This document shows positions 1-11,922 of a stretch of 64,000 nt of DNA, piece after piece (the first letter of the stretch is position 1; each line of letters begins with the position of its first letter). The translations under genes were made by a program, and so were the position numbers. The notes beneath the pieces were generated by a model that ran no database searches, was not told the DNA's origin, and saw only the letters and a program-made list of their open reading frames with translations. This stretch comes from Multifurca ochricompacta (Eukaryota; Basidiomycota; Agaricomycetes; Russulales; Russulaceae), in assembly GCA_022496185.1 (NCBI GenBank), contig WTXG01000071.1:62001-126000 (forward strand), given 5' to 3'.

Positions 1-1781
1 CATGTGGCATGTGATATAAGTATGTGTATCATGATACTGAGACCGTCGAGACAAATAACCCTGGCATTCCGGTTCCTCTAGGAAGACTATGTGTGTGTTC
101 AGTGATATAATGAACCCCAAGTAGGTGATGACAAGCAGAGATCTGCATGGGTCGTACAACAGCGGCCTATCGCTGCCTGCTCCGACTTGGTGCTTGCGAG
201 ATTTGGGTGCCCAATTGGAGAAATTATGAGGGGGCCAATATCTTTCGACCAGATATCTCACACATCTGAGGCTTGTTTGTTAACTGCGATGAAAATGCAC
301 TTGGTCTTCTGGTGTTCCCCTGTATCCAAGATACTGGCCGGATGCGGCTGACCAAAGGGACGACTAGTCATTTTCCTCCTTCTGCTCATCCTAGTATTCG
401 CTGAAGCGGATTGTCACGGTAACGATGGATGGATATCTTGAGATGTCTATAAGGGAAAATTCGATGACTAACTGTGACCGCGCATTCGTAATTCTGTAAC
501 TCTCACCTGAACAACCGATGAGTAGCTGCGGCAATGATTTCATGTTCCCCTCATCCAAGAGAGCAATCGCGACCTCAGCCTTCAGACGGCGGCAATGCCT
601 GAACCGTGGCTGTGGTGCAGCGGCGATAGTACTAGGGACAATGTAATTATTTTTTGATTTGGTGAAACGCATGCATGCCCGCGATGACTCCCAAGCCTCG
701 AATCCGACTGCTGAGCCCACTGTCCCTTTTACCACTATAAGTAAGTGTCATGAAGATCAATTGATAAAAATTACACTAGCTGATAGCCGGTGAGAGTGCT
801 CATTGTCCCGACTGTTTGGCACCTTGACGTCGACTGATTATATTCTCTGGATGAAGAAAGGTTAAAAGGGGTACACAAGTTGGGTATAATACGACGTGAG
901 TCATGTCGTCATTATAAAGTCCCTATCCTCCTTAAAAAAGAGAAGATATTGTAGTTAGAAAGAATCAATAGGCCACACATGTGTACCAATACCAGTTCAG
1001 CCATTCATTGATTTAAACAGGCCTAGTTAGATGTCAAATATGAGATAAAAAATCCTCTCCCGCTTCCTCGCGCCTTATCGCAGCGGATCATTAATATCTC
1101 CTGTAACTAGTTGACCTGAGGTTCAGCTCAAATGCTGAAGAATGGCTCCTCCGGGTTCCTTAGCTTATTAGGACTAACGCGGCCAGGGCGCGGAACACGT
1201 ATTTAGTTAGTTAGTTGCTTTATATGGAATAATCCGTGGGCCAATCGAGGTAATTCAAACTCGGTTTGGTCTTCGGTGCGTGGCGTGGGAAAACTCGAGC
1301 CTCCGTGCAAGTTCAAAAGTCACCAACATCAACAAATACAAACAGAACTAGTGCGGTTGATAACTGACGGGTTCTTACCTCCTCGTCCCGTCAACTCGTC
1401 GCGACTTGAGAACGAGACAACGAGATTAACTTTGTTCGTGCGTAGCATGCGACTTCCCAATATATAGCGCGGAAAGAAGTCATTTGAAAGACTGAAGTAA
1501 AAACCTCTAATCTTCCCGTTCGCAATTAAGCCATTTTCGCTGGGCTCTTCCAAGCTCCTGCGTTCCCACTAGTGGTAGTCAGCTAGTCTCATTGTAACTA
1601 GGCATGGCCCGTCAGGGCGGTCAACTCAAGACATCTATTACATGTGCTGGTATTATAATGTGTGCTGGTATCGTGTTTTAAGTAGTACAAAAATATATAC
1701 AACTGTCTGAGCAGGTACAGGTAATCGAAACCCTGTAGATTATTGATAGTATGCTCAAAAATTCATGAACGGAATCTGCTG
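1..1781. other. left flank without a recognisable gene
   Basis: I see no domain, transposon terminus or convincing exon chain here. A 114-codon open frame on the minus strand (391-735) has no recognisable motif and is probably chance. The last 100 bases are likely the 3' UTR of the HMG-box gene that ends at 1782. Confidence 0.4.
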
Positions 1782-3323
1782 CTAAGAGGAACGCTCGAAC
1801 GATGAGCTACTTCGCATGTTCTGTATAATGATATCAATCTGGTCGGGCGTCCATGCATGGCCTTCAAAAGCGTTCTCGGGATGTATCTTATATTCGTAAG
1901 GACGCTGTTGATACCGCGATGCCCGGTCCCCCGGTCCCATCGCAGCTATGGCATCAGCAAAAGGCAAGGCAGCAGCCGGGGCCTCTCTATGAGCCGAGGC
2001 GAAGTGGAACCCAGAAAAATCTGGATTATTTACCCCATAATGGCGCGCGACGAACATGAATGGCCCCAAGTTGCGCGTCGACTCAACCGGATATGGATCG
2101 GGGGAATCGTAATGAAACGAGGTCACGGGAACGTCGAATGGCATAAGCTGAGGTAGCGGACTGGGTGCATTAAGGCTCTAAGGGAAATGTCAGCAGAGCG
2201 GATCATGGCGATCGATGGTAGATTCAGACGGCGTACGTACTTGGCGAGACTCGACTGGAGCCGCCTCCCCCGGCGGTAAGAGATGCAGGCGCTCCGCAGA
2301 GCCTCCAAAGGACCAATTCCGCTGGGACGATGAACCCCAACTATGATCGTAAGCAAGAGATGGGTCACCAGGGCCCTCTACAGTATTACAGTGGGATGCG
2401 ACGCTACTCCTGGTATCCTGCCGGGTAGAGGCGTTCCAGTGATCATCATTGACAGCAGCTATTTGCATCTGCGGCTGCATCTCTGCCTGAGATACCTCTT
2501 CTCGTTGTTCTTGTCGCTCTCGTGTTGGCTGCGACGCCAACGGAACGGAACTGCTCGTTTGAGAGGTGACCTCCCATACCGGCAGCATGCCCATCCCCTC
2601 CCTGATTTTCTGATATTGAGCTCGCCTTTCCTTCATCCCAGAGGCAGAAGCAGTGGCCGATGATGGCGCGTAACGATACTGGGGGTAGAGTCTCTTGTGC
2701 CTCTCCCTCTCCTTCTTGGCTTCCTCGATCCATGGCCGACGGTCCTCATCGCTCAAGGCCTTCCAGATGCGCCCGACGATACGCGAGATGTTACGATGAT
2801 CAGGTTCGACGCTCGCCGGGATCTTCTTCTGCGCGACGAAATCACATCGGAAGAGGATGAAGGCGTTGCGTGGTCGAGGGATGTGTCCCTCGGGTTGCTT
2901 CCGCGCATGCGATTTCTTCACTGGAGCTTCCGACGAGGACTGGATACCTTCAGGAGGAGCGCAGTCCGGCGGAACACGAAGTTGTAAGTCTTGGCCGAGC
3001 GACGGAGATTCTGTGATGGTATGTTGGTGCAACTTGGATGCGGTAGTATCGGTTGGATGCATGGAGCAACTCTGGTCAGATGTCAGTCGTAGGTGTGGAC
3101 TTCTAGCTTGCATTGCGTCCGTATTTCGTACAGGTGGTTGTCGCTGGTGTTGGTGCTGGTGCCCACGTTTAAACGTGGATGATGGATCGGAAAGAACAAC
3201 TGGGGCTGCGAATCGTATGGGCACGGCGGACTGGACTTCATACGATGCGTCTTGACCTGTCGCCTGCGACATGAATGAAAAGTAAAGAGGGCGATAAAGA
3301 ACAAGGTGCATGCCTCGCAACAC
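1782..3323 (-). CDS. HMG-box (MATA_HMG-like) transcription factor
   Basis: Predicted nuclear DNA-binding protein. Two exons: 3323-2241 and 2147-1782, joined by a 93-base intron with a perfect GTACGT donor at 2240, a CTTAAT branch-like site and a CAG acceptor. Both exons keep phase 0, giving 482 residues. One HMG box lies at about residues 147-217 and begins with the motif PRPRNAFILFR, followed by the conserved W of RIWKAL and PWIEEA; this form is typical of basidiomycete mating-type-like or pheromone-response HMG factors. The N-terminus contains a His/Gln tract (GHQHQHQ) and a basic KKSHARK stretch just before the box; the C-terminal half is low-complexity Gln/Ser. Start choice is uncertain, since M1, M5 and M18 are all possible and an upstream intron cannot be excluded. 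Family assignment is firm; a mating role is inference, because no homeodomain or pheromone-receptor gene is visible nearby. Confidence 0.85.
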
Positions 3324-6300
3324 CGCCTAAGTCTATAGGACGCGAGAGACGTCCATTGAGTCATGTAAAAGTCCTTGACGTGTGCTAAGCGACCTGAAGC
3401 TGCCGCCTTGGGAGGGGGGGACATCATGATGGCCGAGTCCCAAAGTTCGGGTTCTGGGCCACACGTCGCTTGTTCAACTTTTCAACTTTCAACTTCCGTG
3501 CCGAAGAGAAAAGGTTTGACAGCGTTTGTTTTGCGCTCATTCATCAAGTTCATCGATGAATTCCCTCTCTCAGGCTCTTTTACTCTTTGACATGTGTCGT
3601 TCCTGGTGTGGTATGTGATCTATTTCAATTCCTTGGCTACCAACACGAGGACGTCCACCGTGTCAATTTTTTCATAACAAGCGGGGAGCCTTGTCTTTCT
3701 ACAGTTTCTTCGTACTTGGTATTACAACCATACAGCCTAGCCTTGTCCGTTTACAAGTCGAGACGAGCCCTGACGCAGGCTTCATCCAAGTTCTCTTTTA
3801 CCGGCATCAGCTTCCTAGGCACCCAGCTAGAGGCCAAGCATCTGAGAATCGCCACTTCACACACCTAGATCTGGTCGGCTACATCTGGTAGATCAAGGCC
3901 TTTCATCTTATGTAGCCATACTTCATTATTGAAGTTCATCGTCTTGTCAACGCATCCATGTTATGTACGTACAAAGTGGTGGGGGGGCTTCTCGAGATTT
4001 TCCGCTGTTTGCGATAAATCTCGATGTTTTTCCCTCTTGGCCGCGTGGCACGCCGGTGATACATCGCATCGCGGAACCATGCCGGGCGTACATTCACTTG
4101 AGTGCTTCATCCTTCATGCGCTACCAGTACCAGGCACGGCCCTTGTTCGTCGCTTGTAGCCCCTTTGACGGGTCCTTCAAGGAATCCCAGAGTGCGTTAC
4201 TATAGCAGCGCACGAACAACGAAGTTCGCTGAGCAGAGCAAGTACTGGCAGGGAGGGGCAACCTTTTCCCTCAGTACATTTTATCCTCCTCGTCACGCTG
4301 AGAATCGTGTGCAATGACGGATACCACTAATACATAATACGAAAAAGCCATCAAATTGGTGACTCGTTGTGCCCCTTTTTTTTTTTTTGCTTGTAACGCC
4401 ATCATAGACAAATGCTCGTTCGTAACTTTCTCTCAATTCGGTCTAAATGGTGCGCGGCAAAACAAGAGTGGAAACTGATAGCATTATCTCTCGGAGATCG
4501 CCTCGGCGGGCCAATCTGGTATAAGTCCAGGAACGGTATGATATTGGCACATTCATTACACGCAGATGTGTTTGATCAGGACGACTACCCTTGGAGTGGT
4601 ATTATTCTGGCGTTCCTTTTTGCTATCGGTGCCCTCGGACCTATTTTCATGCCGAGTCCGGTTTCCCTACAGGGTCAACGTCCCACTTATTGAGACCAAG
4701 TTCACCCGAGCTTTTTCGCCCCTTTTCACAGTCCACGCCAGTCAGCAGAAGCTGGTGCGGCCTGTTTCACGGTAATTTTGACCAAATGTATCGAATCAAA
4801 CCCAAAGTCCACGCAAAGCAGTTTCACAATTTCATTCACGTCACCACAACTCATTCAGCAATCAGCAATTTTCAATCTCGATGCCTTTAGCCGTATTCAG
4901 GTAGTCAAGTATCAAACGCCGTCCTTGTTTGTGTCGACCAGCGGCGCAGCGTGAAGCTTCGCTGGGTCTGGAATTCCATGTCCTCAAAGGGAAGAAGGTT
5001 CGCAGCAGGAACCGAAAACCTCTCTTTTCTTTCGAGTAACCATTTACAATCGATCCCTACCCCTTTTCTCATGAATTATTACCACTGGTTGAGCTTGTTG
5101 GAATTCCCTTCGCTCCCATTGAAAGGAGTGAAACGCGCATATTATAATTTCTCCGCCGGATTCACCCACCATGATCCCGAGTACATCTCCCAATCCTAAC
5201 CCCGAGTGCAGAGGACCCCTCCACCCTCCCTGGCTGCTCAATCCTCTAAGTGTGATCCCACAGCCCTGCCGGAAGATGTGCGGCGGCAGGTGATAGAGCC
5301 ATCATACACTCTGACCTACCCAATCTATACACAACATCCACAACTTTCTGATCAACTGTTGGTTCTTCACAGGGGACGTCACAGCTTGCTTCAGGCTGGA
5401 CCTACCTTTAGAGGAATGTGGATGCCCCTGTGGCGTTCCCCTGCTGCTTCACCAGCCAACTAAGGGTGCATTAATTACCATGACCTGCAAGACTAACAGA
5501 CAGACACTTACAACGTTGACTGGTTATGCTATCATACCTAAAGCACACACGATCTGTGTTCAAACCAGAGACTACAAACAACCCATGGATCCAGGCTGAA
5601 ACTCAAAAAGTCAGATCATATGGCATAGTCCAGTTGAAAGGCAGAAGCTTGCTACAAACACCGTGCACCCCTCACGGGAATAGAAATAGATGATGTGCCC
5701 CATAAAAACGCCCATGTAACTTTTAGCTAGCCGACTTGGGCTTAGTTCCTGACCTCCGGGATATAGATCGACTTGTGGAGCGGCAACCGCCGTTTGGCGT
5801 GCCTCGTGCGCGACGGTCAGTGACGTTGGGACGTCACTATTACGTTGATATCGCTTCCAAGCTGCGCTACACCTCCTGCGGCTAAAGATCCGTCCGCCTG
5901 CGGAAGAAACGACAATTGCTTGTAATGACCGTGACTTTCCCACTGATTTCACAAGCTCCCTTGTGTATCCAGTGCCGCACATGCGATACATAACTGATCT
6001 CGTGTGGTCAGCTAGTCTCAGCCCAGGATACGACAGTCTTTCCCGTTGTTTCTGACTATGGTAACCGGAAAGAAATTCTACCCTCCTTGCACAAGCAAAT
6101 AACCAGGACAATAAAAGTTGCATGCGACGCGATGACTACGCTACCTGGCCAGGGGGTTGTGAGAGGCCCGAGGTGCGTTGGTTCCATCCTTGGCTATTTG
6201 AGAAATGCGGAAGCCAAACAAACAAAACAGTCGAGAAGAAACGAAAACGGCAGACTGTTCGACATGGAGATCAAGGTCGAAGTTTAGTTCAATGAAGCTT

Positions 6301-6989
6301 GGGATAAGGTCACGTCCGAATCGCATTATTCTGCATAGGGGTGTTTGGGAACGGAAAAGGGCGTCGGCTCTCGATGTTGGGTTCCTTGCCTCCTGCTTCC
6401 CAGCAACACACGGATCGCCAAAGTACACTCCTACTGTCCTCAAAGGCCCGCATATCCCTGGACATTCCAGTCCCATCCAAGAAGGTGGCGCAGATGCAAG
6501 GGTTCGAATATACAGGGAAGTTGGGGGCTGTCAATGTCCAGATGTTAAAAGGGGAGTACAAGGTCCTTCAGCGACGGAGAAGGGTTGTTCATTCACAAGA
6601 TCAACATACCGTACAAGCGCGGTGCTGAAGCTCGTGTGGCGCCTCTCTTTCGTCTTCTGCTGGGAGAAAGGCGTGTTCTTCTCAGGCGTGGCGCATGCCC
6701 AAGAAAGCTACAGGTACTTGGTTGAAGCTGACGATGCGATGGTTCTTGTTGTGTTTTATGTGACTCATACAGTGCTTTGACGTATTTTGTAAAAACAAAA
6801 AAGAGGGTGAGCACAAGAGCAGAACTTTAAATAAGGCTTTGCCGTTGTAGGAGTTCGTCGCAGGAGTTGCCACCAACCAACTTGTGGCCCCTTGGCCACT
6901 CGGATGGAGCACGTGACATACACCGAACTTCAACTATCGCTTCACTCTTTCTGACGGTCTCTTATATCATTCTGCTGTCATAGCCATGT
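3324..6989. other. long intergenic stretch, no gene supported
   Basis: Several open frames of 60-190 codons occur on both strands (for example 5611-6123 minus and 6205-6780 plus) but none shows a domain, a credible splice chain or biased composition. A 13-base T run lies at 4376-4388. The first few hundred bases are presumably the promoter of the HMG-box gene. I see no clear transposon ends. Confidence 0.4.
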
Positions 6990-7440
6990 GCTGACATATT
7001 TTTGATTCGAGTTAGGAGACATCGATAAGCAAAATCGCAACAACCTTCTCCCTTCGCTTCTTAACCAGCTTCCCAATCAGTCCGACCATCGTTTCAATAT
7101 CCTCAGTTTCTTTACATGGCCAACGCCAGTGGCCCTCGGAAATCTAGTGGGCTGTTTTGACAGAATTCCCGGGAGATACGATCTCATTCCCGAGTCGAAG
7201 TCTGATTTACATCGTCTTGGATGCCCTCGACGAGTATCCGCATAGCTCTGGGTGCTACCTGCACTGGAGTGAGTGGCTACGTGGGCGGATACACCCATTA
7301 ACTTTTGCCTTCCAAATTTACATACACTTGTAACCAGTCCAAGTCGCCCGGGGATCGGCATCAAAAATGTGCTTGAGTCTTTGATGTCTTTCCCCTTATC
7401 CCTTCAAGACGAAAGTGGACAAAAGAAGGTGAACGTGGGT
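6990..7440 (+). pseudogene. NACHT-domain relic of a third NLR-like gene
   Basis: Short conserved NACHT segments appear in order on the plus strand, in shifting frames. Around 7005-7090 the reading gives FELGDIDKQNRNNLLPSLL followed by NQLPNQSDHR, matching the strand after Walker A in the two NLR genes nearby. At 7206-7245 it gives IYIVLDALDEYP, the Walker B block. At 7310-7435 it gives LPNLHTLVTS and then SLQDESGQKK, the sensor region. Frames change between blocks and no Walker A or effector domain is present, so this is a decayed fragment. It points toward the minus-strand NLR gene that ends at 7638, so the two loci are convergent. Confidence 0.7.
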
Positions 7441-7637
7441 TATTCAACCTGCGGTTTCCTCGAATGCTAAGATGCGGAGGTGGCGGGAGAAAGACAGGAG
7501 GGCCGTCATCAAAAAGCTCGTTCCTACCTCCCGGTTTAAGGTAAGAGCCTTCTGTCATAAACCATATTAAGATGACTCAAAAAATAGAAACAAATAACAA
7601 GTGTTGGGTTCGGGTGATATGAATAGAGTCACTCCCG

Positions 7638-10600
7638 CTACCCCCTCTCGATGGTGTGCTTCGACAACAGCTCCGCAACCTCATGATATCCTTGCCTTAA
7701 AGCCTCTCTAAACGGGGTAAGACCCCGCGAATTCTTTCTGTGCAACTCTGCACCATGCGCGAGGAGTACTTGTACGACATGGATCTTTCCCCACCGTGAA
7801 GCATGGTGAACTGGCGTGTCCCATTTTTCATCTCGTGCGTTTACATCGGCTGCGTGCCGAAGGAGGAGTTGCACAAGCTCGGAATGCCCTACTGCCGATG
7901 CTTGGTGCAACGGCGTCCCTCCCATGCCATTCCGGGAGTCGACATCGGCGCCCTGCTCGAGTAGTACAGATGCAACTTCAAGTTGGCCAGTGTAAGAGAC
8001 GTCGAACAATGGAGTCCAGCCGTATTCATCTCGGATGTTCGGATCTGCTCCATGCCTGAGTAGAACCTGTACAATGTTGACATGTCCTGAGGGATGGGCA
8101 CAATGTAATGGAGTCCAACCATATTTATTCTGCATGTTCCCATTTACTCCGTGTTCAAGTAGAACCTGTACAACTCCAACTTGTCCCATGGATGATGCAC
8201 GATGCAATGGGGTCCAACCGAATTTATCTTGGGCGTGCGCATTTACTCCATGTTCAAGTAGAACCCATACAGCTTTGACATGTCCCGAGGATGATGCACG
8301 ATGCAATGGGGTCCATCCGTCATAATCCTGGGTGTCCGCATCTACTCCATGCTTGAGTAGGGCCTGTAAAACGCTGACGTGTCCCGAAGATGATGCAAAA
8401 TGCAATGAAGTCCAGCCGTCATGACCCTGGGCATTCACATCCGCACCGTGCTCAAGTAGCACTCGTACAACGTTGACATGCCCCGACATTGATGCCGCAT
8501 CCAATGCAGTAGTGTCCCGTAAACTACTTCGCATGTTTACCTCTTGTGGACGTGAAACTAGGAGGTACTTTGCCAACTGATCGAACCCACATAGTGCTGC
8601 ATAGTGCAAAGCCGTTGCCCTAGGTTGCCCAGGCCATTCCTCGAGTTCGTCCACTGATCGTTCTCGACTATAGTCAATATCGTAGATCCAAATCCACGCC
8701 CGGAAGTGTGGCTTTCTCGCATCAAATAAATCTTTCATCCCTTGATCAACATTTGAGGATGTATTTGATAACCTCGCATGATATACCCAGTGTTGAGCTG
8801 CATAGAACGCCAGGGGAAATCCCTTCAACCGATCCTTGTTGATACTGTCGTCTAGCTCCAGTAGCGTGCTCAGACAGGCTCCTCCCAGAATTATGTGTGC
8901 GGTTTCTGAACGAACATAGTAACGTGACATGCTTCCCAGAATTCCGCTCCCGAGGCGATCCGAGGTCAAGAACTCCTTCACTGAGAAATGTGAAAATTGA
9001 ACAACTTGTGATCCTTCCACCTCGACCACCTCGATTAGACTTGAACATGCAGAAAGAACCGCCTCTTCTGAGTCCAATGGCCGCCAGCCTTCCTCCAGCT
9101 TGGGTGTTGCGTTCGATTCAAATTCGACTGCAAAAATCTCCGCGAGTTCCTCCACTTGAAGTGGGCGAACTGATGTGACTAAACACTGGAAGAGGCGGTG
9201 CGCGTGCTGCCATTTCTCCTCGGGAATCCCTTGCAACGTCCGCTCATAAAATCCATCCAACGTGGTCGGTAGTTCGTTTAGAGCACGTTTAATGCTTGGA
9301 GGAATACATCGACGCAGCGTGTCCAGTTGACAAAATACCCATCGAAACCTTTGCCATACCGTGAACTACGACTCGAGAAGAGGTATCTGATGCTCACATT
9401 CCATCAGCCTTTTCTGAGAGCGTCTTGATAACAAGTTCTTTATCTTCTGCTCTCCATCTTCGCATTGATAAATCCGAATGAACGAACCAGGTGACATACT
9501 TGACGATATCATCCTTTTGTCCAAATTCATCGTGAAGGGAGAAGCGGCAAGATGTCAGTGGTTCGAGCACAGTTCGTATATCATGTTCTGGGCGGCTTGT
9601 GACGCACAAGTATAGATTTGAGGAGTGCGAAGAGACAAGATCTTCAACTAGGTGAAGCACCTTTTCACGTGCAGACGGGGTTCCACGGGTGTTCGGACAT
9701 TCATCTATCGCATCCACTATAATGTAGATTGGCGATTGGTGAGGAATATTGATCATATCTTTCAAGCACTGGGCAAGTGCGCCTTCACTCGGTTCTCGCG
9801 AACCATCACGGTGTGTGGAGTATAATTGAGAAAGTACAGCACAGGATTCGTCTGACTGGTCGGAGAGTTGGATTAAAAGAGAAGAGAGTAAGCTGCGGAC
9901 GTCCTGCTTTTGAATATCCTTGAAGTCAAAATAGAAGTATGCTGTCAAAGTTGATCGGGTTCCAATCCCTTGTTCAGCCTCGAGATCTTGGATGATCGCA
10001 GAGCTAATTGAGGATTAGTACCCTGGTAGACAAAGGGTTGATGGACTAGGTACCAGAGAATGCTCTTCCCGAACCCGCTGGAGAAATGAGAGATCAGAAA
10101 GGAAAAAACTAAAAATGGCAGCAGTCGGTACGTTTTCCATATATCCACAAGAGTGAACCTGTCGTTTTCCACTGCTTGAAAGTAGTACCTTCGGTAAACC
10201 ATGCCGCGGTTCCATTATGGTGAGCATCGCGAGCGATATTATGATTGGTCGATGGGTCTGGAGAAGAGAGCCATTTGCGAAGCTTCTCTCGCGACTGGTC
10301 TCCTGTGCCAATGGTTTAGGGATTATGAATAAGAAGATCTGATGAGAACCAACGGATTAGTGTTTCTGTGGCTGTTTTGTAACAAGATGGGATCAGCACA
10401 GTGCGTGCGGGTCGTTGAAGAAATCGTCGGCACCTTTTTTCATGTCATGACATTGTCATCAACATTCCGTGTGAACTCCTTGATAACCTTAACACTGCCA
10501 TCGACAATGCCCGTGATCTCCTTAATCGCCTTTACGTTTTTATTGACGTCGTGCGTGGCTTCCTTAACTACCTTGACGTTGTCATTGACATCGTGTGTGA

Positions 10601-11415
10601 CCGCCAAGTTATTCGCAACCGCCATTCGCGTTTCCTCCTGGGTGAGCATGTCCAACCTCTGGAGCGCATTCTCGACATCAGTCCTTCCAAAAGCCTCTTC
10701 ACATATTTCTCTACCTAACAATGAGCTAATACACTTACGCCGAACGAATTCACTCACTGATTCGTCTCTGAGTCATTTCCTTCGTTGAGAGTGCAAGGAT
10801 AGATAGTACTTGACCCATTATCTTTCCAAGTATGTTTGTAAGATCGTCCGTGAGGGGAGTCCCAGCGTAGACCTTCACGCGTTCTATGAAATATTTAACC
10901 CGTTCAAAGAGTATGACGAGTGCATCATGGCTCGCGACAACATCTTTTGCCACCTGAAAGACTTCAGCACTACGGGGTCCCCCACTGAGGGTTTCTTGTG
11001 AGAGAGACGTACAGAGAGAAGAACCTGAATTCCAGTGAAAATTACTTTTCCAGGTGAGAATGCCTGAGAAAAGAGATGTCAAAGCTTGATGACGCAGAGT
11101 GAATGAATTATTCGCATCTCACCAGTCCAACTCCTTCGGCAAGCGTCGCCGACAAGGTGAACAGGATATGAATTATTGGATTCAGCCACGTGATTAGCCT
11201 TTCATCCCCTTTCTGAATTCGTCGAATGCTTGAGCTTGCTCCCGCAATATGTCGAGTATGGCATCGGGAGAGTTGCAGCTATCAAGGATGGCAGAGAATG
11301 GATGGGTCTCAATATCTTGTCCTGTGAGTTTTTTGTACTCCTTAGAACCAGTGGTAAATATTGACATGAATGTAAGGGAATGGGAAGAAGCAATTGAATT
11401 TTGGATTGCAGACAT
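7638..11415 (-). pseudogene. Goodbye-NACHT-ankyrin NLR-like gene 1, frame-broken
   Basis: Multi-exon NLR-like gene. The Goodbye domain starts with M at 11415 (SKEYKKLTGQDIETHPF, then SCNSPDAILDILREQ) and continues through exons 11063-11013, 10953-10758 and 10714 onward (GRTDVENALQRLD). A linker with KLRKWLSSPDPSTNHNIAR precedes a small Walker A exon at 10077-10054, then NACHT (Walker B IYIIVDAIDECP, sensor CVTSRPEHDIRTVLEPL) to 9398. The final exon 9348-7638 ends in about nine ankyrin repeats. Fungal STAND proteins of this plan are allorecognition/defence receptors. The frame breaks at 11206-11209, where a G run is one base short, and again in Walker A, where 16 bases stand in place of 17 in NLR gene 2. 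The junction between about 10440 and 10310 also cannot be spliced cleanly in frame. Either the gene is dead or the assembly lost homopolymer bases. Automated annotation may report only the intact ankyrin exon (7638-9260). Confidence 0.75.
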
Positions 11416-11441
11416 TGGAAAGAGTTGTGCAGACCAGTCTC

Positions 11442-11802
11442 TGATAAATGCAGCAGATAGCGGAAAGCTATTACTAAACATTAGCTAACTATGGTAAAGA
11501 TAAGATATACTAATACTCAATTCAGTTATTGTGGTCAAAAAAAAACTGAAGTGAACATGTACAAAGTGGAGTCCTTATATACTACTAAAGGAGTGTGACA
11601 ATAAGGAGAAAAATATAACCACTAGTAATTAATTGTAACAAGATATGAAGGAGCATGTTGTGTGTGCTGCAATGTGGAATTGTCTCTAAATCAGTTAACG
11701 GACACACTTTAGATTATCTTATCATGATCAATAGATCAAGTCCACCCAGCTGTCCAGCTGTCCGGTCCTCAACTATCCAGTTGCTACCGGTCCATCTTAA
11801 CA
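11442..11802 (-). repeat. solo LTR directly upstream of NLR gene 1
   Basis: On the minus strand this runs from TGTTAAGAT at 11802 to an end matching the GCTGCGTTTCATCA terminus of the LTR at 12770-13175. It includes the same internal blocks (TTTTGACCACAA in single-base-variant form, TTAGCTAACT). It is a diverged subfamily member with an extra segment near its 5' end. I find no matching 5-bp target duplication (GTCTC on one side, AAGTG on the other). Its 3' end lies 26 bases before the probable start codon of NLR gene 1, in the same orientation as the gene. Confidence 0.65.
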
Positions 11803-11834
11803 AAGTGCTCTAATTCAGGGTTTATAATGAAAGA

Positions 11835-11922
11835 GAGGAGAGGCAATACCTGGAGGTTTCATGCTCAATGCCCAAGCCATCCTTACACTAGTATGCCTGA
11901 GGGTCTTTGGTTCAATCCCCAA
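11835..11922 (+). repeat. SINE, 5' (tRNA-like) half, cut by the hAT insertion
   Basis: A tRNA-like head whose B box reads GGTTCAATCCC at 11909-11919. It matches a second copy on the minus strand at about 24763-24890, which has both an A box (TAGCTCAGTGG) and the same B box. The sequence stops exactly at the hAT terminus at 11923. Its continuation (ATCCCCAATAGCCATAC, then CTTTTCCTGTGACTGAAG) is found at 24529, on the far side of the 12.6 kb hAT-bounded segment. Confidence 0.6.

Noticed and set aside
5611..6123. A 170-residue protein on the minus strand
   Set aside because: Composition and lack of any motif suggest chance; no introns or neighbours support it.
11416..11481. An extended N-terminus for NLR gene 1 beginning at 11481
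   Set aside because: The first 22 residues are translated mostly from the adjacent solo LTR. The start at 11415 matches the usual short Goodbye N-terminus.
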